The position numbers and the translations under genes are program-made. Positions 27,914 to 36,403 of a stretch of DNA of 64,000 nucleotides are shown piece by piece. The DNA comes from Rubrivivax sp. (lineage in GTDB: Bacteria > Pseudomonadota > Gammaproteobacteria > Burkholderiales > Burkholderiaceae_C). Within the stretch, counting starts at the first letter, position 1, and the number at the start of each line of letters is the position of its first letter. The notes below the pieces were generated by a model, which was not told the origin of the DNA, did not search any database, and worked only from the letters and a program-made list of their open reading frames with translations. The stretch spans positions 34,323 to 98,322 of the forward strand of contig JAJTDM010000019.1 in assembly GCA_021300575.1 (NCBI GenBank), written 5' to 3'.

Positions 27914-29413
27914 TCAGGCGGCGGTGTCCAGGGCGGGTTGGGGCTCTTGCTGCGCTTCCTGCAGGAACCGCAGCACCAGGTTGCGGGCCACCAGCGAGCG
28001 GTAGGCCCAGGTGGCGCGCAGGCCGTCGCGCGCCGTGAAGCTCTGGGCAATCGCCGCGTCCAGTGCCGCAGCGCTCACGGCCGCGGGGGTCTGGCCTTCC
28101 AGCACCGCTTCCAGCTTGGGGGCGCGGCAGGGCGAGGGGGCCAGGCCGTTGTAGGCCAGCCGCACGCCCTTCAGGCGCCCACCCACCAGTTCGAAACTCA
28201 GCGCGGCGCAGGTGGCCGAGATGTCCTGTTCGAAGCGCTTGCTGATCTTGTGGGCGCGGAAGACCTGGCCCTTTCGCGGCTTGGGCAGCAGCACGGCCTC
28301 GATCAGTTCACCCGGCTGCAGCACGCTGCGCTTCTGGCCGGTGTAGAACTTGTCCAAGGCCACCTCGCGCTGGCGCTCGCCCTGGCGCAGCACCAGGGTG
28401 GCGCCGAGTGCCATCAGGCAGGGCATGGAGTCGCCGATGGGCGAGCCGTTTGCGATGTTGCCGGCCAGCGTGGCGGTGGAGCGGATGGGCGGCGAGCCAA
28501 AGCGGCGCAGCACTTCCGCAAAGTCGGGGTAGGCCTGGGCGACCAGCGTCTCCACGGCCGACAGCGGCACCTGCGCGCCGATGCGCCAGGCGGACGGCGT
28601 CTCCTGCACACGCTTGAGCTCGGCCACATTGCCGAGGTAGACGATGTGGGACGGGCGCGAGAACTGCTTGTTGACTTGCAGGCCGATCTCGGTGCTGCCC
28701 GCCAGCAGCGTGGCTTGCGGGTGGCGGGTGAGATAGGTGGTCACCTCGGCCAAGGTGGCAGGAGAGACGAACTCGCTGCCCTTGCGGGTGCGCACCACGG
28801 GCTGCACGATGATCTCCCCGTCCAGCGAGAACGTGGGCTCCTGCGCGCGCTGGATCTCCTTGAGCAGGGGGACATCGGCACGGTCGTCGATCTTCAGCGC
28901 CGCCGGCCCAGCCTGGCAGGCCTTCAGGGTGGCGTCGACGATGGGCTTGTAGCCGGTGCACCGGCACAGGTTGCCGCTGAGCGCGTCGTTGACCTGCTGG
29001 CGGTTGGGGCAAGGGTTGTGCTGCACCAGGCCGGTCAGGCTCATCACGATCCCGGGCGTGCAGAAGCCGCACTGCGAGCCGTGGCACTCGACCATGGCCT
29101 GCTGCACCGGGTGCAGCGTGCCGTCGCCCTTGCGCAGGCTCTCCACCGTCTTGACGGACTTGCCGTCCAGTGTGGGCAGCAACTGGATGCAGCTGTTGAC
29201 CGAGATGTAGTCCACCGCCGTGCCGGCCTGGTTCAGTTCGCCCACCAGCACCACGCAGGCGCCGCAGTCGCCTTCGGCGCAGCCTTCCTTGGTGCCGGTG
29301 CGGTGGAGCTGCTCGCGCAGGTAGTCCAGCACCGTGGTGGTGCGGCGCTTGCCCTGGGCTTCGACGATCTCGCCGTCCAACACGAAACGGACGGAATTGG
29401 TGACTTCACTCAT
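27914..29413 (-). CDS. xdhA: Xanthine dehydrogenase small subunit, set 2 (2Fe-2S and FAD)
   Basis: 499 residues, typical for bacterial XdhA. Clusters: GTKEGCAEGDCGAC (about 41-54) and QCGFCTPGIVM with NLCRCTGYKP (about 113-157). FAD domain: LLAGSTEIGLQVNKQF and TLAGNIANGSPIGDSMP. Seventeen bases separate it from xdhB. The 125-base gap upstream to uraH (29414-29538) holds a 22-base duplication but no terminator that I can see, so read-through from puuD-uraH is possible. Confidence 0.94.
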   Translation of the reverse strand: MSEVTNSVRFVLDGEIVEAQGKRRTTTVLDYLREQLHRTGTKEGCAEGDCGACVVLVGELNQAGTAVDYISVNSCIQLLPTLDGKSVKTVESLRKGDGTLHPVQQAMVECHGSQCGFCTPGIVMSLTGLVQHNPCPNRQQVNDALSGNLCRCTGYKPIVDATLKACQAGPAALKIDDRADVPLLKEIQRAQEPTFSLDGEIIVQPVVRTRKGSEFVSPATLAEVTTYLTRHPQATLLAGSTEIGLQVNKQFSRPSHIVYLGNVAELKRVQETPSAWRIGAQVPLSAVETLVAQAYPDFAEVLRRFGSPPIRSTATLAGNIANGSPIGDSMPCLMALGATLVLRQGERQREVALDKFYTGQKRSVLQPGELIEAVLLPKPRKGQVFRAHKISKRFEQDISATCAALSFELVGGRLKGVRLAYNGLAPSPCRAPKLEAVLEGQTPAAVSAAALDAAIAQSFTARDGLRATWAYRSLVARNLVLRFLQEAQQEPQPALDTAA

Positions 29414-29503
29414 GGCTTCGGGACCTCTGCAATCGTCAATCGATTCTAGGGGCCGGCCAAAGGTGAACGCGGCCGGCGCGGGCCCTCGGGCACGTCAGCA
29501 CTT

Positions 29504-29547
29504 GGTCAGGGCCCGCTCAGTGCCCGGTCAGGACCCGCTTAAGACCC
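29504..29547. repeat. 22-base imperfect tandem duplication at the uraH 3' end
   Basis: Two adjacent copies, 29504-29525 and 29526-29547, both beginning GGTCAGG and sharing the CCCGCT core and a CCC end; about three quarters of the positions agree. The second copy contains the uraH stop codon (minus strand, 29539-29541). Likely slippage; no function evident. Confidence 0.6.
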
Positions 29548-29916
29548 GCGGTACGTGCTGTAAGTCCAGGGCGTGCAGACCAAGGGCACGTGGTAGTGCT
29601 GGCTGGCGTGGGCGATGCCGAAGTCCAGCGGTACCTGGTCCAGGAACGGCGGGTCGGGCAACGCCACACCCTGGCGCCTGAAGTAGGCCGCCACGTCAAA
29701 CACCAGGCGGTAGGTGCCGGCACGCAACTCGTCGTTGGTCAGCAGCGGGCCGTCGGGCCCGCGACCGTCACCATTCAGCACCACCTGGCGCAGGAGCTTC
29801 AGGCCCGCTGGGCTGGTGGCGTAGAGGCTCACGGTCATCCCGGCCGCTGGCCGGCCGTGATAGGTGTCCAGGACGTGTGTGCTCAATCCCATGATGCGCG
29901 GATTCCTTGCGTTCAA
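29539..29916 (-). CDS. uraH: 5-hydroxyisourate hydrolase
   Basis: 125 residues, transthyretin-like. Hydrolyses 5-hydroxyisourate, the product of urate oxidation, to OHCU. Signatures: LSTHVLDTYHGRPA at the N-terminus (active-site His) and the C-terminal YRGS that separates these enzymes from transthyretin; the HYHVPLV strand carries another active-site His. An in-frame ATG at 29892 (MGLSTHVLD) is the more conserved start and may be the real one. It follows puuD on the same strand, so oxidation and hydrolysis are coupled. Confidence 0.93.
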   Translation of the reverse strand: MNARNPRIMGLSTHVLDTYHGRPAAGMTVSLYATSPAGLKLLRQVVLNGDGRGPDGPLLTNDELRAGTYRLVFDVAAYFRRQGVALPDPPFLDQVPLDFGIAHASQHYHVPLVCTPWTYSTYRGS

Positions 29917-29931
29917 CTGGCAGATGGCAGG

Positions 29932-30004
29932 GGGCAGTGGGTACTGGGCAGTGGGTAGATCTCAGCTGGTGACTGGCAGCTGGTGAATGGCGGCTGGTAG
30001 CTGT
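29932..30004. repeat. Degenerate 14-base tandem repeats between uraH and puuD
   Basis: The 117-base gap between puuD and uraH is made largely of 14-base units: GGGCAGTGGGTA at 29932 and 29946, then CAGCTGGTGACTGG (29963), CAGCTGGTGAATGG (29977) and CGGCTGGTAGCTGT (29991). It is strand-biased (G/T-rich on plus). No gene and no clear hairpin. A related GGCTGGT-type repeat occurs at 56589-56621. Confidence 0.7.
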
Positions 30005-30033
30005 CAGGAACTCTTGAAGGCCCCTTCAGACAT

Positions 30034-31260
30034 TCAGCGCACGGGCGCCCCGGCTTCCCACCAGCGGCGCACCAGGTCGCGCTCGGCCTCGGTCAACTGG
30101 GTGGCATTGTTCATGGGCATCAGCTTGAGCACCGACACCTGCTGGTAGACCGACAAGGCGTGCTGCTTGAGCAGCTCCGGCGTGTGCAGGGCCACGTTCT
30201 TCTGCTGCATCTGGGCGTTGTGGCACACCAGGCAGCGCTGCTCGACCACGGCGCGCATGTCGGCGGCCGTGACCGGGGCCTGCGCAGCCGCCGATGCAGC
30301 CGGGACGGCGGGCTGCGGGGCGGGCTTCATACCGATGATGAGGCCCACGATCAACACGACGCCAGCGCCGGCGATCTCCCAGGGCACGCGGCGGCCTTCG
30401 ATCAGGGCGCGGTGGCGCGCCGCGAAGCTGTGGCGGATGAGGGCCCCAGCCAGCATCAGGACGAACAGCACCACCCAGTTCCAAGGCCCCTGGTACAGCC
30501 AACCGTAATGGTTGGAGAGCATGGCAATCAGCACCGGCAGCGTGAAGTAGGTGTTGTGCACGCTGCGCTGCTTGCCGCGCTTGCCGTGGATGGCCAGTTC
30601 CTTCGGGTCGGACTTCTGCCCGCTGGTCATGGCGGCCACCACCTTGCGCTGGCCGGGGATGATCCAGAAGAACACGTTGGCGCTCATGGCCGTGGCGATC
30701 ATGGCGCCCACCAGCAAGAAGGCGGCGCGGCCGGGAAAGAGCTGGCACGCCGCCCAGGCCGCCAGCGCCACCACCCCCAGCATCACCACGCCCACGACGG
30801 CCTCGCCGTGGCGCCGGAAGCCCAGCCATCGGCACACCAGGTCATAGATCACCCAGAAGCCCACCAAAAAGCCCACCGCCGCAGCCCCTGCCACCGTGGG
30901 CGACCAGCCCATCAGCGACTTGTCCACCAGGAAGGTGCTGGCGTTCCACAGGTACATCACCGTGAACAGGGCGAAGCCACTGAGCCAGGTGGAGTAGGCC
31001 TCCCAGTAGAACCAGTGCAGCTTGGTGTGGATTCTGCGGGGCGCCACCATGTACTTCTGCGGGTTGTAGAAACCGCCGCCGTGCACGGCCCACATCGCAC
31101 CATCCACACCCTTTTCCAGCAGATCAGGGCTGGTGGGGCGGATGAGGTTGTTGTCCAGAAACACGAAGTAGAAGGACGAGCCAATCCAGGCGATGGCCGT
31201 GATCACGTGCAGCCAACGCAGCAGGAGGTTGGCCCAATCGAGCAGGTAAGCTTCCATCAA
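30034..31260 (-). CDS. puuD: Membrane-bound urate oxidase with cytochrome c domain
   Basis: 408 residues. The N-terminal part (about 1-310) has eight or so transmembrane helices of the PuuD/DUF989 family (NLLLRWLHVITAIAWIGSSFYF, WFYWEAYSTWLSGFALF). The C-terminus is a c-type cytochrome domain with heme site Cys343-Leu-Val-Cys-His347 and likely Met ligand in LKLMPMNN. The family, first described in Agrobacterium, oxidises urate to 5-hydroxyisourate and hands electrons to the respiratory chain instead of making peroxide. It is the only urate-oxidising enzyme seen here and lies upstream of uraH. Divergent from puuE across 95 bases, which presumably hold both promoters. Confidence 0.94.
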   Translation of the reverse strand: MMEAYLLDWANLLLRWLHVITAIAWIGSSFYFVFLDNNLIRPTSPDLLEKGVDGAMWAVHGGGFYNPQKYMVAPRRIHTKLHWFYWEAYSTWLSGFALFTVMYLWNASTFLVDKSLMGWSPTVAGAAAVGFLVGFWVIYDLVCRWLGFRRHGEAVVGVVMLGVVALAAWAACQLFPGRAAFLLVGAMIATAMSANVFFWIIPGQRKVVAAMTSGQKSDPKELAIHGKRGKQRSVHNTYFTLPVLIAMLSNHYGWLYQGPWNWVVLFVLMLAGALIRHSFAARHRALIEGRRVPWEIAGAGVVLIVGLIIGMKPAPQPAVPAASAAAQAPVTAADMRAVVEQRCLVCHNAQMQQKNVALHTPELLKQHALSVYQQVSVLKLMPMNNATQLTEAERDLVRRWWEAGAPVR

Positions 31261-31355
31261 CGCTGCGGCAGGGTGGTCTGGGGTTCAACGAGTGTATCCA
31301 GCACCTCGCGAGGCGCCGAAAGCACCCTGCCCGACGGCGCAGTCAGAATCGAACC

Positions 31356-32384
31356 ATGTCAACACCCCTGAACACACCTCCCACGGACCGGGTCTCCAGG
31401 ACCTTTGGCGACCCCGCCCCCGCCTACCCCCGCGACCTGTTGGGCCACGGCTGCCACCCGCCCCAGGCCCGGTGGCCCGGCAACGCCCGCGTGGCCGTGC
31501 AGTTCGTGCTGAACTACGAGGAAGGCGGCGAGAACTCCGTGCTGCACGGTGACGCCGGCAGCGAGCAATTCCTGTCCGAGATGTTCAACCCGCCGGCCTT
31601 CCCGGCGCGCCATCTCAGCATGGAAGGCGTGTACGAATACGGCAGCCGCGTGGGCGTGTGGCGCATCCTGCGGGAGTTCGAAAAGCGCGGCCTGCCGCTG
31701 ACGGTGTTCGGCATCTCCATGGCGCTGGAGCGCTGCCCCGAGGTGACCGACGCCTTCGTCGAACTGGGCCATGAGATCGCCTGCCACGGCTGGCGCTGGA
31801 TCCACTACCAGGGCATGGACGAGGCCACCGAGCGGGAACACATGCGCATCGGCATGGACATCCTCCGCCGCATCACGGGCGACGGCGAGAACGGCACTGA
31901 ACGCGCGCTGCACGGCGCGGGCTGGTACACCGGACGCGACAGCCCCAACACCCGGCGCCTGGTGGCCGACTTCGGTGGCTTCACCTACGACAGCGACTAC
32001 TACGGCGACGACCTGCCCTTCTGGCTGCAGGTCAAGAAGACCGACGGAGCGTTGGCACCGCACCTGGTGGTGCCCTACACGCTGGACTGCAACGACATGC
32101 GCTTTGCGCTGCCGCAGGGCTACAGCCACGGCGACGAGTTCTTCGAGTACCTGCGAGATGCCTTTGACGTGCACTACGCCGAGGGCGCCGAGCTCCCCAG
32201 CATGATGAGCATCGGCATGCACTGCCGCCTGCTCGGCCGGCCCGGGCGCATGCGTGCGCTGCAGCGCTTCCTGGACCACATCGAAAAGCACGACCGCGTG
32301 TGGGTCACGCGCCGGGTGGACATCGCCCACCACTGGCGCACCACCCATCCGTTCGACGCGAAGACCGCCTTCGTCTGGGGCTGA
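31356..32384 (+). CDS. puuE: Allantoinase PuuE (polysaccharide-deacetylase fold)
   Basis: 342 residues. Metal-independent allantoinase of the NodB/polysaccharide deacetylase superfamily, hydrolysing allantoin to allantoate. Characteristic stretches: NYEEGGENSVLHGD, EYGSRVGVWRIL, GHEIACHGWRWIHYQ, GWYTGRDSPNTRRLV, YDSDYYGDDLP and SIGMHCRLLGRPGR. Length and order match PuuE of Pseudomonas. It heads a plus-strand operon with the uraD-amidohydrolase fusion 14 bases downstream, and is divergent from puuD. Confidence 0.95.
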   Translation: MSTPLNTPPTDRVSRTFGDPAPAYPRDLLGHGCHPPQARWPGNARVAVQFVLNYEEGGENSVLHGDAGSEQFLSEMFNPPAFPARHLSMEGVYEYGSRVGVWRILREFEKRGLPLTVFGISMALERCPEVTDAFVELGHEIACHGWRWIHYQGMDEATEREHMRIGMDILRRITGDGENGTERALHGAGWYTGRDSPNTRRLVADFGGFTYDSDYYGDDLPFWLQVKKTDGALAPHLVVPYTLDCNDMRFALPQGYSHGDEFFEYLRDAFDVHYAEGAELPSMMSIGMHCRLLGRPGRMRALQRFLDHIEKHDRVWVTRRVDIAHHWRTTHPFDAKTAFVWG

Positions 32385-32398
32385 GGGACGCACAAGCC

Positions 32399-34198
32399 AT
32401 GAACCACGCCACTTCATCCGCCACCCCTGCCCTGTCGCTCGCGCAACTCAACGCGGCGGACCAGGCCACCTTCACCGCGCTGCTCGACGGCACCTACGAG
32501 CACTCGCCCTGGGTGGCGCAACAAGCCTGGCAGCGCCGCCCGTTTGCCACGCTGTCCGCGCTGAAGCAAGCCCTGGCCGACGCCGTGCGGCACGCCCCGC
32601 AGGACCAGCAGCTGGCCCTGATCCGCGCCCATCCGGAGCTGGCTGGCAAGGCCATGGTCAGCAAGACGCTCACCGCCGAGTCGACGAACGAGCAGGGCAA
32701 GGCCGGCCTGACCGACTGCACACCCGAGGAGTTCGCACGCCTGCAGCAACTCAACGCCGACTACAACGCCAGGTTCGGTTTCCCCTTCATCCTGGCCGTG
32801 CGCGGTCCTCGCGGCCAGGGGCTGACCCGCCACCAGATCATCGACACCTTCGCCCGGCGGCTGCAGAACCCGGCCGACTTCGAGCAGGCCGAGGCACTGC
32901 GCCACATCCACCGCATCGCCGAGATTCGCCTGGCTGACCGTTTCGGTGAATCCCCCACGCTGGGCAACCAGGTATGGGACTGGGCCGAGCAACTGGCGCT
33001 GCACAGCGACCCCGGCTTCAAGGAGCGCGGCCAGCTCACCGTCACCTACCTCACCGACGCGCACCGCGCCTGCAGCGCGCAATTGCAGTCCTGGATGCGC
33101 GAGAGCGGCTTTGACGAGGTGTCGGTGGACGCGGTGGGCAACGTGGTGGGGGTCTACCACGGCGCCAGCCCGCAGGCGCCGCTGCTCATGACGGGCAGCC
33201 ACTTCGACACTGTGCGCAATGGCGGCAAGTACGACGGGCGCCTGGGCATCCTCGTGCCCATGGCCTGCGTGCGCGAACTTCACCGGGCCGGCAAGCGCCT
33301 GCCCTTCGGTATCGAGGTGGTGGGCTTTGCGGAAGAAGAAGGCCAGCGCTACCGCGCCACGTTCCTGGGCTCAGGGGCGCTGATTGGGCACTTCAACCCC
33401 GCCTGGCTGGAGCAGACCGACGCCGACGGCGTGACCATGCGCCAGGCCATGCACCAGGCCGGCCTGCCGGGCACGATGGAGGCCATCGCCAACCTGCAGC
33501 GCGACGCCTCGCGCTACCTCGGTTTCGTGGAGGTGCACATCGAACAGGGTCCGGTGCTCAACGAGATGGACCTGCCGCTGGGCGTGGTCACCTCCATCAA
33601 CGGCAGCGTGCGCTGCCTGGTGGAGATCCAGGGCATGGCCAGCCACGCCGGCACCACGCCCATGAACCGCCGGCGCGACGCCGCCGCGGCGGCGGCCGAG
33701 GTCATCCTGTACGTGGAGCGCCGTGCGGCCTCGGTACCCGACGTGGTGGGCACGGTGGGCCAGCTGGAAGTGCCCGCCGGCTCCATCAACGTGGTGCCTG
33801 GGCGTTGCCGCTTCAGCCTGGACCTGCGCGCCACCACCAACGCGGCGCGCGACGCGCTGGCCGCCGACGTGGAAGCCGAGATCGAACGGATCTGCGCCCG
33901 GCGCGGCCTGTCGTTCCAGATGGAGCGCACGCTGGCCGTGCCCGCCGCCCCCAGCCACCCCGCATGGCAGGCGCGCTGGGAAGCCGCCGTCCAGGCCCTG
34001 GGTCTGCCGGTGTTCCGCATGCCCAGCGGCGCAGGGCACGACGCCATGAAGCTGCACGAGGTGATGCCCCAGGCCATGCTCTTCATGCGCGGCCTGAACA
34101 GCGGGATCAGCCACAACCCGCTGGAATCCATCACCAACCACGACACCGAGCTGGTGGTGCAGGCCTTCCTGCACCTGCTGGAGGGACTTGCCGAATGA
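32399..34198 (+). CDS. Fused OHCU decarboxylase-allantoate amidohydrolase
   Basis: 599 residues, two enzymes in one chain. Residues about 9-170 are OHCU decarboxylase (UraD): RAHPELAGK with the catalytic His, TAESTNEQGKAGL and FGFPFILAVRG. Residues about 185-599 are an M20-family allantoate amidohydrolase: GSHFDTVRNGGKYDGRLG (metal His and Asp), GFAEEEGQRY (Glu pair), HIEQGPVL, GMASHAGTTPM and the C-terminal SGAGHDAM and SGISHNPLE. The first domain finishes allantoin synthesis; the second hydrolyses allantoate, releasing ammonia. PuuE, encoded just upstream, catalyses the step between them. Start ATG 32399; a longer in-frame ATG at 32300 lies inside puuE. Overlaps the next gene by ATGA. Confidence 0.92.
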   Translation: MNHATSSATPALSLAQLNAADQATFTALLDGTYEHSPWVAQQAWQRRPFATLSALKQALADAVRHAPQDQQLALIRAHPELAGKAMVSKTLTAESTNEQGKAGLTDCTPEEFARLQQLNADYNARFGFPFILAVRGPRGQGLTRHQIIDTFARRLQNPADFEQAEALRHIHRIAEIRLADRFGESPTLGNQVWDWAEQLALHSDPGFKERGQLTVTYLTDAHRACSAQLQSWMRESGFDEVSVDAVGNVVGVYHGASPQAPLLMTGSHFDTVRNGGKYDGRLGILVPMACVRELHRAGKRLPFGIEVVGFAEEEGQRYRATFLGSGALIGHFNPAWLEQTDADGVTMRQAMHQAGLPGTMEAIANLQRDASRYLGFVEVHIEQGPVLNEMDLPLGVVTSINGSVRCLVEIQGMASHAGTTPMNRRRDAAAAAAEVILYVERRAASVPDVVGTVGQLEVPAGSINVVPGRCRFSLDLRATTNAARDALAADVEAEIERICARRGLSFQMERTLAVPAAPSHPAWQARWEAAVQALGLPVFRMPSGAGHDAMKLHEVMPQAMLFMRGLNSGISHNPLESITNHDTELVVQAFLHLLEGLAE

Positions 34199-35433
34199 AC
34201 ACCCCCTACGACACCCTGGACGCCTGGATCGACGCCCACTTCGACGACGAAGTGGGTTTCCTGCAAGCCCTCGTGCGCGTGCCCACCGACACGCCGCCCG
34301 GGAACAACGCGCCGCACGCCCGACGCACGGCCGAGCTGCTGGCGCAGATGGGCTACAGCGCCGAGGCCTACCCCGTTCCGGAGGCCGAGGTGCGCGCCTA
34401 CGGGCTGCAGAGCATCACCAACCTGATCGTGCGCCGCCCCTACGGCGCACCCGGCTCCGGACCCGTGGTGGCGCTGAACGCCCATGGCGACGTGGTGCCC
34501 CCGGGTGATGGCTGGACGCACGACCCCTACGGCGCCGAGATTGCGGACGGCAAGCTCTATGGCCGCGCCGCCGCCGTGAGCAAGAGCGACTTCGCCAGCT
34601 TCACCTTCGCGGTGCGGGCCCTCGAATCGCTGAACCTGCCGCTGAAGGGCGGCGTCGAGCTGCACTTCACCTACGACGAAGAGTTCGGCGGCGAACTCGG
34701 CCCGGGCTGGCTGCTGGCCCAAGCCCTCACCAAGCCCGACCTGCTGATCGCCGCCGGTTTCAGCTACCAGGTGGTCACCGCCCACAACGGCTGCCTGCAG
34801 ATGGAGGTCACCCTGCACGGCACCGCCTCCCACGCCGCCTACCCGCACACGGGTGTGGACGCGCTGCAGGCCGCCAACAAGCTGCTCACCGCCCTCTATG
34901 CCCACAACGAGGTGCTGCGCACCCGCCGCTCGCAGGTCACGGGCATCACCCACCCCTACCTGAACGTGGGCCGCATCGAGGGCGGCAGCAACACCAACGT
35001 CGTCCCCGGCAAGGTGGTGCTCAAGCTCGACCGCCGCATGATCCCCGAGGAAGACTCCGCGGCTGTGGAAGCCGAGGTGCGGCAGTTGATCGAATCCACC
35101 GTCGCCCAGAGCCCGGGCATCCGCCTGGAGATTCGCCGCCTGGTGCTCGCGAACTCGCTCAAACCCCTGCCCGGCAACCGCGTGCTGGTCGAGGCCATCC
35201 AGCGCCACGGGCAGGCCGTCTTTGGCGAGCCCATCCCCGAGAGCGGCACGCCGCTGTACACCGATGTGCGCCTCTATGGCGAGCGCGGTGTACCAGCCGT
35301 CATCTACGGCGCCGGACCGCGCACGGTGCTCGAGTCCAACGCCAAGCGAGCCGACGAGCAACTGGTGCTGGAAGACCTGCGGTGCGCCACCAAGGTGGTC
35401 GCACGCACACTGTTTGACCTGCTGCGAGCCTGA
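34195..35433 (+). CDS. M20-family metallohydrolase with atypical metal-site motifs
   Basis: 412 residues, related to ArgE/DapE amidohydrolases. Present: NAHGDVVPPGDGWTHDP (first metal His and Asp), YDEEFGGELGP (catalytic Glu pair) and the dimerisation domain with GTASHAAYPHTGVDA. Unusual: where most M20 enzymes have GRG-x-x-D-M/K-G with the bridging Asp, this has GRAAAVSKSDF; and where they have a carboxylate in GEPT this has AGFSYQ. It is translationally coupled to the allantoate amidohydrolase (ATGA), so a downstream ureido compound is a reasonable substrate guess. The specific reaction is unknown. May be a peptidase or deacetylase instead. Confidence 0.78.
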   Translation: MNTPYDTLDAWIDAHFDDEVGFLQALVRVPTDTPPGNNAPHARRTAELLAQMGYSAEAYPVPEAEVRAYGLQSITNLIVRRPYGAPGSGPVVALNAHGDVVPPGDGWTHDPYGAEIADGKLYGRAAAVSKSDFASFTFAVRALESLNLPLKGGVELHFTYDEEFGGELGPGWLLAQALTKPDLLIAAGFSYQVVTAHNGCLQMEVTLHGTASHAAYPHTGVDALQAANKLLTALYAHNEVLRTRRSQVTGITHPYLNVGRIEGGSNTNVVPGKVVLKLDRRMIPEEDSAAVEAEVRQLIESTVAQSPGIRLEIRRLVLANSLKPLPGNRVLVEAIQRHGQAVFGEPIPESGTPLYTDVRLYGERGVPAVIYGAGPRTVLESNAKRADEQLVLEDLRCATKVVARTLFDLLRA

Positions 35434-35458
35434 GAGCGAGCCAGCGCCGAGCGCGTCT

Positions 35459-36379
35459 TCAGCGGGCCGCTGCGGGCGCCAGCGCACCGACCTTGGAGCG
35501 GTCGCGCGCAAGGGCCTCTCGGTCGGCAAGGCGGCGGAACCACAGCGTCACGGCGGTGGAGGTCAGGACGATGAACAGCGAGTAGAGCACCGGGATCAGC
35601 AGCACCTGCTGCTGTTGCTCGCCGGTGAAGGTCAGCGTCACGATGAGCACGGCCAGCGGCCCGTTCTGAATGCCCGTTTCCAGCGCGATCGTGCGCGAGC
35701 GGTTGGCATCCTGACGCAGCAGGCGGGCAAGGAAGAAGCCGAGCGCCATGCCGATGAGCCCGAGCCCGATGGCCGCGAAGAAGATCGGCGCCGGCGTGGT
35801 CATGAGCAACTGGTGGTTGCGCGGCACCCAGGACACGATCAGGAAGAGGATCACCAGCACGCCCAGCAGGCTACCGATCAGTTCCACCGTTGCGCCGATG
35901 TTGGGATTGGCCTTGCGCAGGACCATACCGATGACCGTGGGCACCAGCAGCACCACGAGCACCTGCGCCACGTTGGCCGCCGGGATGACGAAATCGCCCT
36001 GGATGCCCGCCAGACCCGAGTAGAGGCGGATGAGCACAGGCACGACCACCACCGCCACCAGCGTGGACACGCTGGTCATCATGATCGACAGTGCCAGCAC
36101 ACCTTTGCTGAAGTAGGTGAAGATGTTGGAGGTGGTGCCTCCGGGCATGCAGCCCATCAGGATCAGGCCCACGGCCAGCGCAGGCGGCAGCCCCAGCATC
36201 ATCGCGATCGCGTAGCCCAGGAAGGGCATGATCCCGTACTGGCACAGCAGCCCGACGAGGACCCCCTTGGGCTTGCGAAACGCGATCAGAAAGTCACGGA
36301 AGGTCAGCGAGGCGCCCATCCCGAGCATGATCAGCGCCATCATCAAGCCCAGCAGACGGGTTTCGGTTTCAGTGAGCAT
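35459..36379 (-). CDS. BASS-family (bile acid:sodium symporter-like) transporter
   Basis: 306-residue inner-membrane protein with about nine to ten hydrophobic segments, SBF/BASS family. Diagnostic motifs: MGCMPGGTTSNIFTYFSKG (first crossover with Gly-rich and Asn residues) and ALETGIQNGPLAVLI (the E-x-G-x-Q-N motif of the second). Family members move organic anions with sodium; pantothenate, keto acids and bile acids are known substrates. Substrate is not predictable here. It ends 25 bases from the convergent M20 gene and is preceded by the acyl-CoA ligase gene on the same strand (24-base gap), so the two may be co-expressed. Confidence 0.87.
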   Translation of the reverse strand: MLTETETRLLGLMMALIMLGMGASLTFRDFLIAFRKPKGVLVGLLCQYGIMPFLGYAIAMMLGLPPALAVGLILMGCMPGGTTSNIFTYFSKGVLALSIMMTSVSTLVAVVVVPVLIRLYSGLAGIQGDFVIPAANVAQVLVVLLVPTVIGMVLRKANPNIGATVELIGSLLGVLVILFLIVSWVPRNHQLLMTTPAPIFFAAIGLGLIGMALGFFLARLLRQDANRSRTIALETGIQNGPLAVLIVTLTFTGEQQQQVLLIPVLYSLFIVLTSTAVTLWFRRLADREALARDRSKVGALAPAAAR

Positions 36380-36403
36380 GGCCAGTCCTTGGGGTGTACG
36401 GTG

